NCBI GenBank assembly: GCA_037039925.1
Contig: JAXRKP010000417.1
Coordinates: 31,001 to 95,000 of the forward strand
Length of the DNA: 64,000 nt
Reading direction: 5' to 3'
Origin: Doris montereyensis
Lineage: Eukaryota; Mollusca; Gastropoda; Nudibranchia; Dorididae
The notes under the pieces were generated by a model. That model ran no database searches. It saw nothing but the letters and a program-made list of their open reading frames with translations, and was not told the DNA's origin. Within the stretch, counting starts at the first letter, position 1. Every line of letters starts with the position of its first letter. The position numbers were made by a program, and so were the translations under genes. Positions 1 through 61,140 of this stretch are shown here, in pieces.

Positions 1-690
1 ACAAACTGTCAGATCATAAAATACGCCGATGATACGGCGATACTCGGACTAATGACTGAAACAGTAGATGAACATGCTTATTTCGAGGAAATAAACAATT
101 TCATGGACTGGTGTCGGGGAAAATTCCCTGGAATTAAACACATCCAAGACCAAAGAGCAAATATTCGGACACAAGGCCCAAAATGTTGAAAATGTCAAAT
201 TAGGACAGGATGACGTAGAAATTGTCAAGGAATTTAAATATCTGGGAGTGACCATTAGTGACACGCTAACTTTTCAGCAGCACATCGATAACATCAACAA
301 AAAGCTGGCTCAAAGACTCTACATCCTCAGAACACTACGATGCGTTCGATGTCAGCCAACGCACGATGATCCAAGTCTACAATGCTCTGTTGAAGAATGT
401 AATCAACTTTGCCATCAGCGTGTGAGTATGGAGGTTGTGGTGTAAAAGTCAGCGTGTCAAGAAATATCAAAGAAAGCTCAATATCACTAATCACGCACTT
501 GAAGGAATTGACAGTCTATATTCAAATGCGGTGGAGCAGCGTTTCAGATCATACACAACGAACAACACACGCTTCACCCAGAATTCAAGATGTTGCCATC
601 GGAAGAAGATATGTCGAGGTGAAATGTTGAACCAACAGATATAAAATGGCATTCGTCCCGACTGCAATAAAGGCAGTGAACTACTCGCTC
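1..690 (+). mobile_element. Non-LTR retrotransposon fragment (reverse transcriptase C-terminal part)
   Basis: Frame 1 begins TNCQIIKYADDTAILGL, containing the catalytic YADD box. It is followed by YLGVTISDTLTFQQHIDNIN (thumb region) and a degenerate terminal domain. It has several frame changes. The 5' part lies outside the window. The clade is probably CR1/L2-like, uncertain. Confidence 0.8.
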
Positions 691-741
691 CGTAAGAGCA
701 AAGTCTAGTTAAAGTGGAGTTTCTCAAATATTATGACACTG

Positions 742-1149
<408 letters not shown>

Positions 1150-1376
1150 TGTTATGTTCGTAACCATTGGACTGTGAATAATGCGCATAATGTCTGTAAA
1201 GGTACCTACACCTTTGTACTTAGAAGTGTGTGCGTGTGTGATTATGTTGTATATGTTGTTTGTATATGTGTGTAAGACGTGCGTGTGTTTTGTAGCTTTT
1301 TATATCTCAACTGTGTAATCATGTCTCAACTGTGAAATTTATGTCTCAACTGTGTAACCAAACAACAAATTGTTAT

Positions 1377-1394
1377 TTATGGACAATAAAGAAC

Positions 1395-1427
<33 letters not shown>

Positions 1428-1428
1428 C
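1377..1428 (+). repeat. ATT microsatellite, probable LINE 3' tail
   Basis: GGACAATAAAGAACT followed by about 11 ATT units. This is how many CR1/L2-type elements end, so it may be the 3' terminus of the element at position 1. Confidence 0.6.
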
Positions 1429-1731
1429 TACATGTATGTTCACTTATGGTAGCACTTGAATTCTCTGCATTTATTTACAATTTTTAAGCATTTCTCTAAC
1501 GTGGATTTTTATAAAATTTATATCATTTTCTTCGTCTTTGTGCCGTGTTTCTGATGGTGTCATTTTCTCTTGAATTTTAATTTGAATTTCGTGGATTTTG
1601 ATCAATTTTTATCATTGAATGTTTTAAATTTATATGATTTACACCAGTGTTGTCTTCTGTGAACTCTTATCATCATCTCGACACATTTCCAATTTGCGTA
1701 CAGAAAACACCACAGTACGGAAACATCACTT

Positions 1732-1885
1732 TTGAGGGTGCACAATGACATCATTAGGATGATCGACAACAAGTCATGTGTCATGCTCGTTTTGTTAGAT
1801 CTGAGCGCCGCATTTGACACTATCGACCAATTTGGAATCAACGAGACTGCCCTGAAATGGTTCGATACCTACCTTCAGGATGTTT
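1732..1885 (+). mobile_element. Short reverse-transcriptase fragment
   Basis: Reads LRVHNDIIRMIDNKSCVMLV, then LLDLSAAFDTIDQFGI and ALKWFDTYL. LDLSAAFDTID is the first catalytic block of non-LTR reverse transcriptases. Truncated on both sides. Confidence 0.75.
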
Positions 1886-2189
1886 GGTGTGTACGTACAC
1901 ACACCATGTTCTCCCCTACATGTATGGTGTTTGTACATGTTTTATATTACATGAAGACTGTAGCCGACCTGAATTGATATGATGATTGTTAGGCCTATGT
2001 TAATGTATCTACCAATATCCAAAAATTGTCTCAAGTCTTTTTAATTAATTCTTTCTCTTTCTGACATTGTCATAATTTGGAGTTGGAATGTCTATTCTGC
2101 TTTTATTCCAAAGACAGATGTCAAGTAATGATACCTTTTTCAACATCTTAGTTATTCTTCTACTACAAGTAAAATTACCCTTCACAAAA

Positions 2190-2830
2190 TAGTCACTCAG
2201 ATTGCCGAAGCAATGTTAAAACTAGCTCTTGAAACCATTTCATTTCCAAATGATGTCCAACAGTTGCATGTTGTGGGCAGATGCTTTAGCATTCCTGGCG
2301 TTGTAGGATGTGTCGACGGAACATACATCTCAATGACGACAGGTAATAGAGGAGGTGTACGAGATTCATATATTTGTTGCAACGGCTTTCCTGCCCTACA
2401 CGTACAAATTGTCGGTGACAGTGACAGCAATTTGAGGATATGGGACGTGTGTGGAGACTATCCCGGGTCAGTAAACGATGTCTGAGTTTTCAGGAACAGA
2501 CCGCTTGCACACAAGACATCATCGCTGCCACCTGAGTTTCATCTTCTAGGTGATTCTGCCTACCCCTTACACGTGGTGCTCATGACCCCATATATGATAT
2601 AGAGATAATGGCCACTTGACAGATCAACAACAAAAATTCAGTCAATCGCTGCTGTGTAGAACACTGCATAGGGCCGTTAAAGGGGAAATTTCGGCGCCTC
2701 AAGAATTTTGATGTGCAGGATGACGCCTTAATGCGCAAAATAATTGTTTGTGCAACTATATTATACTTGACAAAGAAGTGCTCATGGAGAATGACATTAC
2801 CCAGACAGAACCTAACGCCTATGACCTCTG
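2190..2830 (+). pseudogene. Harbinger (PIF/HARBI1-like) transposase relic
   Basis: Reads VVGRCFSIPGVVGCVDGTYI (first Asp), VCGDYPGSVNDV, a TGA at 2483, then VFRNRPLAHK, LLGDSAYPL (second Asp) and NRCCVEHCIGPLKGKFRRL (Glu). These are the three catalytic acids of a DDE_Tnp_4 transposase, spread over two frames. It lacks the N-terminal part and has at least one nonsense codon, so it is dead. Confidence 0.85.
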
Positions 2831-2889
2831 CCCCTTTTCAGGTCATGTAACCTCACTCAACCAATCACTGAAGGCTAGAGGTAAACAAG

Positions 2890-4165
2890 AAACATTGTGA
2901 AACACTTTGCCAATAACATGAATTCCAAATCACACATTACTAGAGTACTATTAGATCTGGTACTAAACAATATTTGTAATGACCTGTATTATAGTGCAGA
3001 CATCAGGACAGACTTCTTAGAGATCTGTGAAATTCCAAATGTGCCAGCAATCCTTCCCATTCAACGCATCTGCCATAGGTGGTTGCCATTATATATATGA
3101 TTTAACCATGAGGTTTAAATATAATGAGATTGTCAGTCCAATGTCAGTGCTCTAACTGTTTTCTATTCGTCCTGGCTCAACATCGAAGACAAGAGTCTTG
3201 TTTTAATGACTCAGCTGCTTCCCATTTTTATCCGGCTTGAACAAATCCAAAAAGGCGAGACTGCTTAATCCTTGACAGGCTTGGGCGGAAAGGCCTCATC
3301 AATCTTGGAAAGGCTCGTAAAACTAAGATTGTGAGAAAACTGATGTTAATGTTAGGTACAACCGGGCAGTGGAGGTACAAACAAGACTGTAGCGCTAACA
3401 ATTTTTTCTTGTGTCACTTTGCCAATTATCAAATCTTCTGTTTTGACATTTGAAACAGCACAACTACAAATTCACCAAATATATAAATATAACAAAATAC
3501 TGCAACTCTCAAGGGACTTTGTCCAAATATATTCTGGCAAAATTTCTATCCAATGACAAGCTTTTGAACTTAGATTTTAACGATAAAAACATTTTCAAAT
3601 CATTTTAGACTGTTTTCATTGGTGAAGCAGCAAATACTGTTGTTGTCTGCAAAACAGACCAGAGAAAATAATTTCTCGAAACTGCCAAACAAGCATACTT
3701 GGGAACAGCCGACAACATGAGATCAAAATTACCACATATATGGAAATGAATTTCTGAAGTCAGTGAGGTCTATCGATTCAAGAGCTCATGGCTATGATAC
3801 CAGCAACAAAGCAATGAACGCCTTGGAAGAATGTTTGCCACTCTCTTGACTGAAAATGACGACATAACAAAGTTTGATCATGATATTGACAAATTCCATG
3901 TGACCCCAACATTGATGACCTACCCGTGGATAAATGTTGGGCCCTCATCATCCCGAGTTTCCCCCAATCAAAGCTTGCCTGTCAGTATTTACTGACCCCC
4001 GTGTCAAACAATCATTTTCCTTTATGAACAGTATCATGGACTTTATAAATCCATCATCAGATAGGATGAACATCACCACATTTTCAAAGCTATTTTGGCC
4101 ACAAATTATTAACTTATCTTCAGTGAATTCACAGAAAAGATTCAATACATTTGTCTCTTCATAGT
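2890..4165 (+). pseudogene. Degenerate hAT-like transposase C-terminal part
   Basis: Fragments such as ICEIPNVPAILPIQRICHRW (RW box) and, at 3934-4164, DPRVKQSFSFMNSIMD and SSDRMNITTFSKL. These resemble the C-terminal dimerisation region of hAT-like transposases found in aquatic animals. Many stops and frame changes. The similarity is from memory and only moderate. Confidence 0.5.
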
Positions 4166-4169
4166 TGCT

Positions 4170-5080
4170 AGACTTCTGTTAAATAGTGGATTTCCGCTGC
4201 TTTGTTGGATCGTGCGCTATTTTTGTGCTAGAATATCTCTCAATCAATCAATCCTATTTTGTACTAAATCCCTCTTGTTATTTCAATTATTCTTCTTCCG
4301 TTTACACTACACAATTTTATACTTTTCTTGTATGCAAATCATATCTTATTTCATTTACATTCTTTATGTTTGTATGTACTTTAAAGCGTTCGGAGATAAA
4401 TCTAGTATTGATGATGAGAGCTATAAAAATGGATTTTATCATCATTATTCTTCCGACTGGCAATCAGTGATGCAATGGTGAAAGGCAACACCTGCCGGAA
4501 GAGTAAATCCACCGCCCAGACACCTGCCACCATTTGACTACAACCTGCCAACCCATTTGGATCACCAAATGATTTGCATGGTTGACAGCAAACATGTCTG
4601 CTACCAATGCTCAACCATGCAAAGAGGGCTCTGGCTTAGGAGACTATTTATGGCTGCTACCTTTGCCAAGGAGACTATGCAAAAGTAGATTGTTGTAGCC
4701 AGTATCATGAACTTATTATGGCCTCAAATTTGAGTTTTTTTCGTATTTGTGTCAAGAGTTGGACTATTTCTTTACCTACTGAGTGACGTTATTCCTCACA
4801 GTAGTCATACATGGTCTTAGTTCTTAGTGACATCAATCATAACAGCAGGAGGCCCACAGAGTTGAGTTGCTTCCTCCTTGTATCTTGTGTATTTGCTTCT
4901 ACAATGAGCATATAAGATTATGCATGTTTGGTATAAGATGTATAAATGTGTAATTTTGACTTTATGTATATTTCCAAGTACATCCAATTTCCAATGTCAA
5001 CATGTATGTTTTCGATTTCCCAAGCATTATTTTAAACGAAAAATTGCCCTGACAGGACAAAAAGATTATTATTATTATAG
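4170..5080. other. AT-rich intergenic sequence without a recognised feature
   Basis: Short open frames only; none shows a domain or splice context. It separates the transposase relics from the 38-bp array. Confidence 0.5.
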
Positions 5081-6180
5081 CCTAAATGACATCTATCCAT
5101 GACAGGAGTCCCACATGGTCTAAGTGACATCTATCCATGACAGGAGTCCCACATGGTCTAAATGACATATATCCATGACAGGAGTTCCACATGGTCTAAA
5201 TGACATATATCCATGACAGGAGTCCCATTTGGTCTAAGTGACATCTATCCATGACAGGAGTCCCACATCGTTTAAGTGACATATATCCACGACAGGAGTT
5301 CCACATGGTCTAAATGACATATATCCATGACAGGAGTTCCACATGGTCTAAATGACATATATCCATGACAGGAGTTCCACATGGTATAAGTGACATCTAT
5401 CCATGACAGGAGTCCCACATCGTTTAAGTGACATATATCCACGACAGGAGTTCCACATGGTCTAAATGACATCTATCCATGACAGGAGTCCCACATGGTC
5501 TAAGTGACATATATCCATGACATGAGTCCCACATGGTCTAAGTGACATCTATCCATGACATGAGTTCCACATGGTCTAAATGACATCTATCCATGACAGG
5601 AGTCCCACATGGTCTAAGTGACATCTATCCATGACAGGAGTCCCACATTGTTTAAGTGATATCTATCCATGACAGGAGTCCCACATGGTCTAAGTGACAT
5701 CTATCCATGACAGGAGTCCCACATGGTATAAGTGACATCTATCCACGACAGGAGTCCCACATGGTCTAAATGACATCTATCCATGACAGGAGTCCCACAT
5801 AGTCTAAGTGACATCTATCCATGACAAAAGGCCCACATGGTCTAAGTGACATTTATCCATCACAAGAGTCCCACATGGTCAAGTGACATTTATCCATGAC
5901 ATGAGTTCCACATTGTCTAAGTGACCTCTATCCATCACAGAAGTCCCAAATGGTCTAAGTGACATCTATCCATGACAGAAGTCCCATATGGTCTAAGTGA
6001 CATCTATCCATGACAGGAGTCCCATATGGTCTAAGTGACATCTATCCATGACAGGAGTCCCATATGGTCTAAGTGACATCTATCCATGACAGAAGTCCCA
6101 CATGGTCTAAACAATACATCTATCCATGACAGGAGTCCCACATGGTCTAAGTGACATATATCCAAGACAAGAGTCACACA
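5081..6180. repeat. 38-bp minisatellite, about 29 copies
   Basis: Unit GTGACATCTATCCATGACAG plus GAGTCCCACATGGTCTAA, with ATC/ATA, GTCC/GTTCC and TGGTCT/TCGTTT variants. Variants are clustered, as expected from local duplication. It lies about 280 bp past the RCC1L stop codon. Confidence 0.95.
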
Positions 6181-6316
6181 CGATCATGATGTTACACATG
6201 ATGAAGGTTATCAAGAGAAAGGTGATGTATGGATTCTATAAATCTCATTATTGTTGCCTTCGATTCCATTGATTCTCTTGTTTTCATAGCATACCGTTTT
6301 AAACCTTTGGGGTTTT

Positions 6317-6322
6317 TTTAAT
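6317..6322 (-). promoter_or_regulatory. Candidate poly(A) signal of RCC1L (ATTAAA)
   Basis: ATTAAA on the minus strand about 137 nt past the stop codon. It is the common variant signal. No AATAAA was seen nearer, so this is a plausible but unproven 3' end, which would leave the 38-bp array outside the transcript. Confidence 0.35.
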
Positions 6323-6458
6323 CAGTCAGGGCTCTATAATAAGAATTCATTTTGTAACAGCCCAGTTCGGTTCACTTCCTGAGAGCTGTTTTCAAATCTG
6401 TAAGTAAGCATCTGCTAACCCGCTGTATGACATGTCCTATTAACTTCACTGCGTCCAA

Positions 6459-30453
<23,995 letters not shown>

Positions 30454-30507
30454 CCTCTCCTTTGACAATGATTTATCAAGTTTAAAGGCTAGTAAAAGTA
30501 GATTCTA

Positions 30508-31158
30508 GATATAGATCTAGAATTAACCTCTGTTAAGATTAATTTAGATCTGATCTGGGTGGTACCGGTAGGTATGTTCTTATAATTTCTGATTGATCTA
30601 GAGAATTTAGTACTAGATCTATCTAAAGATACAGACATATGCTGTTGATTTATTATGCATAATTGACATAATATGCTGTAATGCAGCCTACAGAACGATT
30701 TGTATTCCAAGGATAGGCTTGATCTCCAAAATAATTGTCAACAAAGTATTGCCACACACGCCTTTCTAGTTCTCGACTGCTCTTATGTAGCTCTCGTTCA
30801 ATCAGTGCTTTTTCTCACTTTCCGTTCCATTTTCCGATCTTAGTCTTTGGGAAACTCAAAGACGTGTTACAGTACAGAATATTACGCCAAGACTAACCAC
30901 ACTGAAGACAAACGACACTGACAACACAAAACGACACTGGCAACACAGGAGGTGAGAATAAAAGAATAAGAGAAAAGCGAAAAGTTAAATCAAATCCTTA
31001 TCATTTCTAAGATTTGTTTATATCTTTATTGTACACGTTTACCTACTTCCTTTGATCCCTTTTCTAAAATTTCCTTCTGTCTTTTTTTATTCTAGTCTTC
31101 TGTTCATTTGTCCCTATGATAAAGTTTGGCCACTGTGAGCGGCGTATGTCTGCTCAAC
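30508..31158. promoter_or_regulatory. Divergent intergenic region between RCC1L and the candidate ankyrin start
   Basis: About 700 bp between the RCC1L ATG (30453, minus) and the candidate ATG at 31159 (plus). No TATA box or CpG island is clear. ACACAGG/AGGTGAGAA near 30945 could be a plus-strand noncoding exon donor. Inference only. Confidence 0.3.
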
Positions 31159-31188
31159 ATGGCATTTGGCAATAATGTTGACGAGTTC
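31159..31188 (+). CDS. Candidate first coding exon of the ankyrin gene
   Basis: ATG in a good context (CAACATGG) opens MAFGNNVDEFVPKRKEKK before a TGA. A GT at 31189 would give MAFGNNVDEF in phase 0, matching the phase-0 acceptor at 35909 (RETKASDDND). The donor TTC/GTACCA is weak. The location, about 700 bp from the RCC1L start on the opposite strand, makes it attractive. An upstream noncoding exon cannot be excluded. Confidence 0.3.
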
Positions 31189-31325
31189 GTACCAAAAAGG
31201 AAAGAGAAAAAGAATACATGAGGGAAATGTCAGTACTATGTGATATTGTATAATAAGTATACATTCATCCACGTTAAAAAGAATAATACATCATGACATA
31301 ATGACATAAAATATTGTAGCATCTG

Positions 31326-31351
31326 TTTAATAGTAGTAGTAGTAGTAGTAA

Positions 31352-31425
<74 letters not shown>

Positions 31426-31426
31426 A

Positions 31427-31522
<96 letters not shown>

Positions 31523-31570
31523 AAGAAGAAGTAATAGTATTGTTGTTGTTTTTGTTGTTGTTGTTGTTGC
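31326..31570. repeat. TAG trinucleotide microsatellite
   Basis: About 200 bp of TAG units with two TAA variants, followed by AGA and TTG units. Poly-leucine and poly-tyrosine frames on the minus strand are artefacts. Confidence 0.95.
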
Positions 31571-32009
31571 AATGATGTCTCTCATCAATGTATGCTAGAA
31601 TATAGGCTTATCATAGGCAGACAACACACAGAATATCTAGATTTGTACACAGTTAGATATAGACATGTAAAAAGAGCAGACAACTCAGTTTGATTATTAT
31701 TTAACACATCATATTTATTTCTCTACGACGACATGCACTATTATTTTCAAATTCGTTTTCATTGTTATCACTGTCATTTTATCATTTTATCTATATTTCG
31801 CACGGTATCAGGTAACAGGGTTGACGCAGATCACTTTCCATTTAACTTTTAATTTGTTATTATCTTCTAGTTTCCATCATTTTGATCATGCATAACCATC
31901 GATATCATTGTACTTGATACAACTGTCATTTGTTTTCATTTATCAATTAACAAATTGTCACAAAGGCCTCAATGTGGGATGTAAGACATACTAATTAACT
32001 TTCTTTCTT

Positions 32010-33330
32010 TCTTTCTTTATCAGTTCCCATTCTACCTTTCGGTGTATGGGTTCAGATGCCCGAGGTGATCTTTCTCCAGGATGCCCTGTCCTGATGTTAA
32101 ATTTCTATGTTTCAATGCCTCTTTTATATCTTCTTCCCCCTTTCTCCGAGGTCTGCCTTTTGGTCTTTTACTTTGGGCTTTAGCACTGTATACTGATTTA
32201 GCTATTCTATTGTCATTCATTCTGTTTACATGCCCAAACCATCTCAATTGATTTGTTTCTATCTTAAGTTTTTATGCCATCTGCTTTGGTTTGATCTCTT
32301 ATTGTTGTGTTTCTGATTTTGTCTCTTTTAGTTTACCCTACTACTTTTCTTAGATATTTCTTAGATATTTCATTTCAGCTGCCTGTACTCTACTGTATTC
32401 TCTACTGTCTAAAGTCCAAGTTTCGCTGCCATAGAGGAGAGTAGGACAATAAACTGTATTGTATACTGCCATTTTGGTTTTGTTGACATTGACAATTCTT
32501 GCTTACCTACAAATGCCTTTCCTAGATGGTTATATATTGCACTTGCCTTTTAGATTTTCTGGCTGATTTCTTCTCTTAGTTTTCCTCTGAGTTAATCATT
32601 ACTCCTAGGTAATTCTAGCTTTGAACTTGTTCTAAATACTCCCTACCCAATTTAAGATTTTGTGTTTTAGCTTCCCTAATTACTAGCATTGTTTTGGTTT
32701 TCTTTGCATTTACTCCCATTCCTCTTTTATTTAGTTCATTGTTCATAATGTTGATATTCGACTGAAGGTTACTTTCTGATTTTCCGAACAGAAGTAAATC
32801 ATCGGCAAATGAAAGCATTGATACATGTACTGGTTTGAGCTTCCATATACCTACATTCATTTCCTTCATTTTTGAGGATGCCTTTGCGACTGAATCCATA
32901 AATGTGATAAACAAAAGAGGACATAGGATACAACCCTGTCTTACTCCTTTATCAACATCAAATTCTGCAGATGTTTCCAGCTACTCCCACTGCACATGTT
33001 GGTTTATTGTAGAAACTTGTATTATTAAATTTTGCTCTACGTTGTGTTCTTTTACGGAATGTCATAGTTCGTCCCTCCTCACAGTGTCAAATGCCTTTTC
33101 TAAGTCAATAAAACACAGGTGTAAGTCAATGTTTCTCTCAAGGAATTTTCTATTATTTGTCTAATTGTAAATATGTGGTCTTGTACACTTCTTCCTGGTC
33201 TAAATCCGCTCCGATGCTCTTCAATCTGATCCTCTACTCTTTTCCTTAGTCTCATTTCCAGTATCCTGGCATATACTTTTCTGGAACGCTAAGTAGTGAT
33301 ATCTCTCTTAAGTTTTTGACCTATGCCTGT
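32010..33330 (-). mobile_element. Degenerate LINE reverse transcriptase and 3' part
   Basis: Minus-strand order: RT finger/palm blocks near 33240, LSFADDLLLFGKSESNLQ (FADD box near 32795), GMGVNAKKTKTM, then MRWFGHVNRMNDNRIAKSVY and KRPKGRPRRKGEEDIKEA at the 3' end (32247-32032). Frame shifts throughout. Same family as 11640-12345. Confidence 0.85.
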
Positions 33331-33419
33331 CGCTGCTTTCCTATCTGTTTCTCTCTTTCATCTTCTATTCTTTTACTCACTCATAATTTAGCTCCTGTTC
33401 CATTAATCCCATTGAACAC

Positions 33420-33500
33420 ACAAACACACACACACACACACTCCTCCCACCCCCACCCCATCCTCTCTCTGTCTCTCTGTCTCTCTGTCTGTCTGTCTGA
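33420..33500. repeat. CA and CT microsatellites leading into the satellite
   Basis: CACACA, CCCACCCC, then CTCTCTGT and CTGT runs immediately before the first 21-bp unit. Confidence 0.85.
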
Positions 33501-34812
33501 AGTTTTATTATTATATATGACAGTTTTATTGTTATATATGACAGTCTTATTGTTATATATGACAGTCTTATTGTTATATATGATAGTTTTATTATTATAT
33601 ATGACAGTTTTATTGTTATAAATGACAGTTTTATTGTTATACATCACAGCTTTATTGTTAGATATGACAATTTCATTGTTATATATGACATTTTTATTGT
33701 TATATATGACAGTCTTATTGTTATATATGACAGTTTTATTGTTATATATGACAGTTTTATTATTATATATGACCGTTTTATTGTTATACATGACAGTTTT
33801 ATTTTTAGATATGACAATTTTATTGTTATATATGACATTTTTATTGTTATATATGACAGTCCTATTGTTATATATGACAGTTTTATTGTTATATATGACA
33901 GTTTTATTATTATATATGACCGTTTTATTGTTATACATGACAGTTTTATTGTTATACATGACAATCTTATTGTTATATATGACAGTGTTGTTGTTATATA
34001 TGACAGTTTTATTGTTATATATGACAGTTTTATTGTTATATATGTTCTATTGTTATATATGACAGGTTTATTTTTATATATGACAGCTTTATTGTTATAC
34101 ATCACAGCTTTATTGTTAGATATGACAATTTTATTGTTATATATGACATTTTTATTGTTATACATGACAGTCTTATTGTTATATATGACAGTCTTATTGT
34201 TATATATGATAGTTTTATTATTATATATGACAGTTTTATTATTATATATGACCGTTTTATTGTTATACATGACAGTTTTATTGTTATACATGACAATCTT
34301 ATTGTTATATATGACAGTGTTGTTGTTGTATATGACAGTTTTATTGTTATATATGACAGTTTTATTGTTATATATGTTTTATTGTTATATATGACAGCTT
34401 TATTGTTATACATCACAGCTTTATTGTTAGATATGACAATTTTATTGTTATATATGACATTTTTGTCGTTATAATGTGACAGTGTTATTGTTACATATGA
34501 CAGTTTTATTGTTATACATGACAGTCTTATTGTTATATATGAAAGTTTCATTGTTATATATGACAGTTTTATTGTTATACATGACAGTCTTATTGTTACA
34601 TATGACAGTCTTATTGTTATATATGATATTTTTATTGTTATATATGACAGTTTTATTGTTATATATGACAGTTTTATTGTTATACATCACAGCTTTATTG
34701 TTAGATATGACATTTTTATTGTTATATATGACAGTTTTATTGTTATATATGACCGTTTTATTGTTATACATGACAGTTTTATTGTTATACATGACAGTCT
34801 TATTGTTATATA
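33501..34812. repeat. 21-bp satellite array 1, about 62 copies with higher-order structure
   Basis: Unit TTTTATTGTTATATATGACA G with single-base variants. A variant block (ATACATCACAGCTTTATTG then GTTAGATATGACA) recurs near 33640, 34095, 34405 and 34683. The unit is 21 bp, so one frame repeats the heptapeptide MTVLLLY on plus and YNNKTVI on minus; these frames are not genes. Confidence 0.95.
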
Positions 34813-35104
34813 GGTTATTTTACGCTTAAGCAGCGCAAAAGAAAATGGGTCAATTTTGTACTTGTTAAATGGTATCGACTTAGATCTACAGTTAGAGGTG
34901 AGACGGAAGAAATCTATCCCCAATCTCTTACCCTAAACGCTACTCCCCACCTCACCCCAACCATTCCACCATGGTTTGGGGGTTCATGGAAAGGGATTGT
35001 GGATAGATTTCTTCCTCTCACCTCTAAATGTAGATCTAAGCCGATACGACAATGAGTACAAATTTGACCCACTTTCTTTCACACCGCTAAACCGTAGAAT
35101 TACC
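34813..35104. mobile_element. Fold-back (long inverted repeat) element inside the satellite
   Basis: Arms of about 95-105 bp are imperfect inverted repeats: left GGTTATTTTACG, TCGACTTAGATCTAC and AGAGGTGAGACGGAAG; right is their complement. The central spacer is AC-rich. Flanked on both sides by GTTATATA, a likely 8-bp target duplication, and satellite units resume at 35105. Confidence 0.82.
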
Positions 35105-35194
35105 GTTATATATATATGACAGTTTTATTGCTAAACATGACACTTTTAATGTCCTAACTAAACATAAAGTCATTTTGAGAAGAAAGAAAACTTT

Positions 35195-35692
35195 GAAGTC
35201 CTCAAATGGAAAGATGATCTGAAGTAAGGTCAAAATGAAAGTGAATATAGTTTGATAAACGGAGACTGAACTTGTCACACATTTTCACTGTAATGGGACA
35301 ATTGACAACTGTGAATCGGATAATGATTGCAACTCCAAAACCATCAAACATGTAGTTAGAACAATATAATTCTAAGTTGACAACAATAAAACACATTTGT
35401 ATTTAGTATTTCATGGACTCAAAATTGTATTGCCCTATTTTGCACGCGTATTCAGTAATTCATGAACTCAAAATTATATTGCCCTATTTTGCACGCGTAT
35501 TCAGTATTTCATGAACTCAAAATTATTTTCCACGAAAACTACACATTTGATGATTTTAGAGTTGTCGTCATTATCAGATTCACAGTCATTAATTGTCTTG
35601 TCTCACAAAAAATTGTAAGCAGACTTGGTCTATTTGTTATAAATTTCACTTACTCTTTGTCCTTACTTCAGATTCTCTTTCCACTCGGAGAA
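35195..35692. repeat. Imperfect inverted repeat with central 49-bp tandem units
   Basis: Left arm 35195-35360 and right arm 35540-35692 are diverged complements (for example CCTTACTTCAGAT.CTCTTTCCA on the right). Between them CATGAACTCAAAATTATATT, GCCCTATTTTGCACGCGTAT repeats at 49-bp spacing from 35412. Upstream of ankyrin exon 1. Confidence 0.7.
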
Positions 35693-35908
35693 ATTTTGTC
35701 AAGACGGGTTTGTGCGTAGTCAGAACATTATAATTCGGAGCCGACAATTTGTTATTCCTTAGCTATTTCTCTAACCTAAATGGTCCCATTTTATAGACTA
35801 CATTTTTTTGTTCTTTGTGTGTATGATTACAGTAATGAATTTAAAAGTAGGTGACGTTCTCACCTATAATAATCTAGTGAATTTATATATTTATGCTTTT
35901 ATTTTCAG

Positions 35909-60941
<25,033 letters not shown>

Positions 60942-61120
60942 ACATCTTAGATCCATGTTTTAAAATTGGAATAATGCAATAAGCAGCCATAAAAAATTCT
61001 TCAATTTTTGATAAAATGTAAGATGATGTAACTCAAAAGGATATATCTTAAAAATAACTAAATCCAGAGAAATATATGTGGCACTATTTACGCACATTTA
61101 CAGCTGTTGAGAAGAATCAT

Positions 61121-61139
61121 GGGGGGGGGGGGGGGGGGG
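61121..61139. repeat. G19 homopolymer
   Basis: An uninterrupted G run beside a LINE fragment. Other runs of G8-G14 lie at 12776, 13811, 15052, 43798 and 49184, several at the beginning of repeats or inside SINE family B. Confidence 0.9.
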
Positions 61140-61140
61140 A

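Noticed and set aside
5081..6180. A CRISPR-like array
   Set aside because: Units are contiguous with no unique spacers, in a eukaryotic context.
31274..31588. Poly-Leu and poly-Tyr/Gln frames
   Set aside because: TAG trinucleotide repeat read on the minus strand.
33381..34829. Heptapeptide open frames (MTVLLLY; YNNKTVI) suggesting a repetitive protein
   Set aside because: The 21-bp unit is divisible by 3 and lacks stops; there is no splice or start context and both strands are open.
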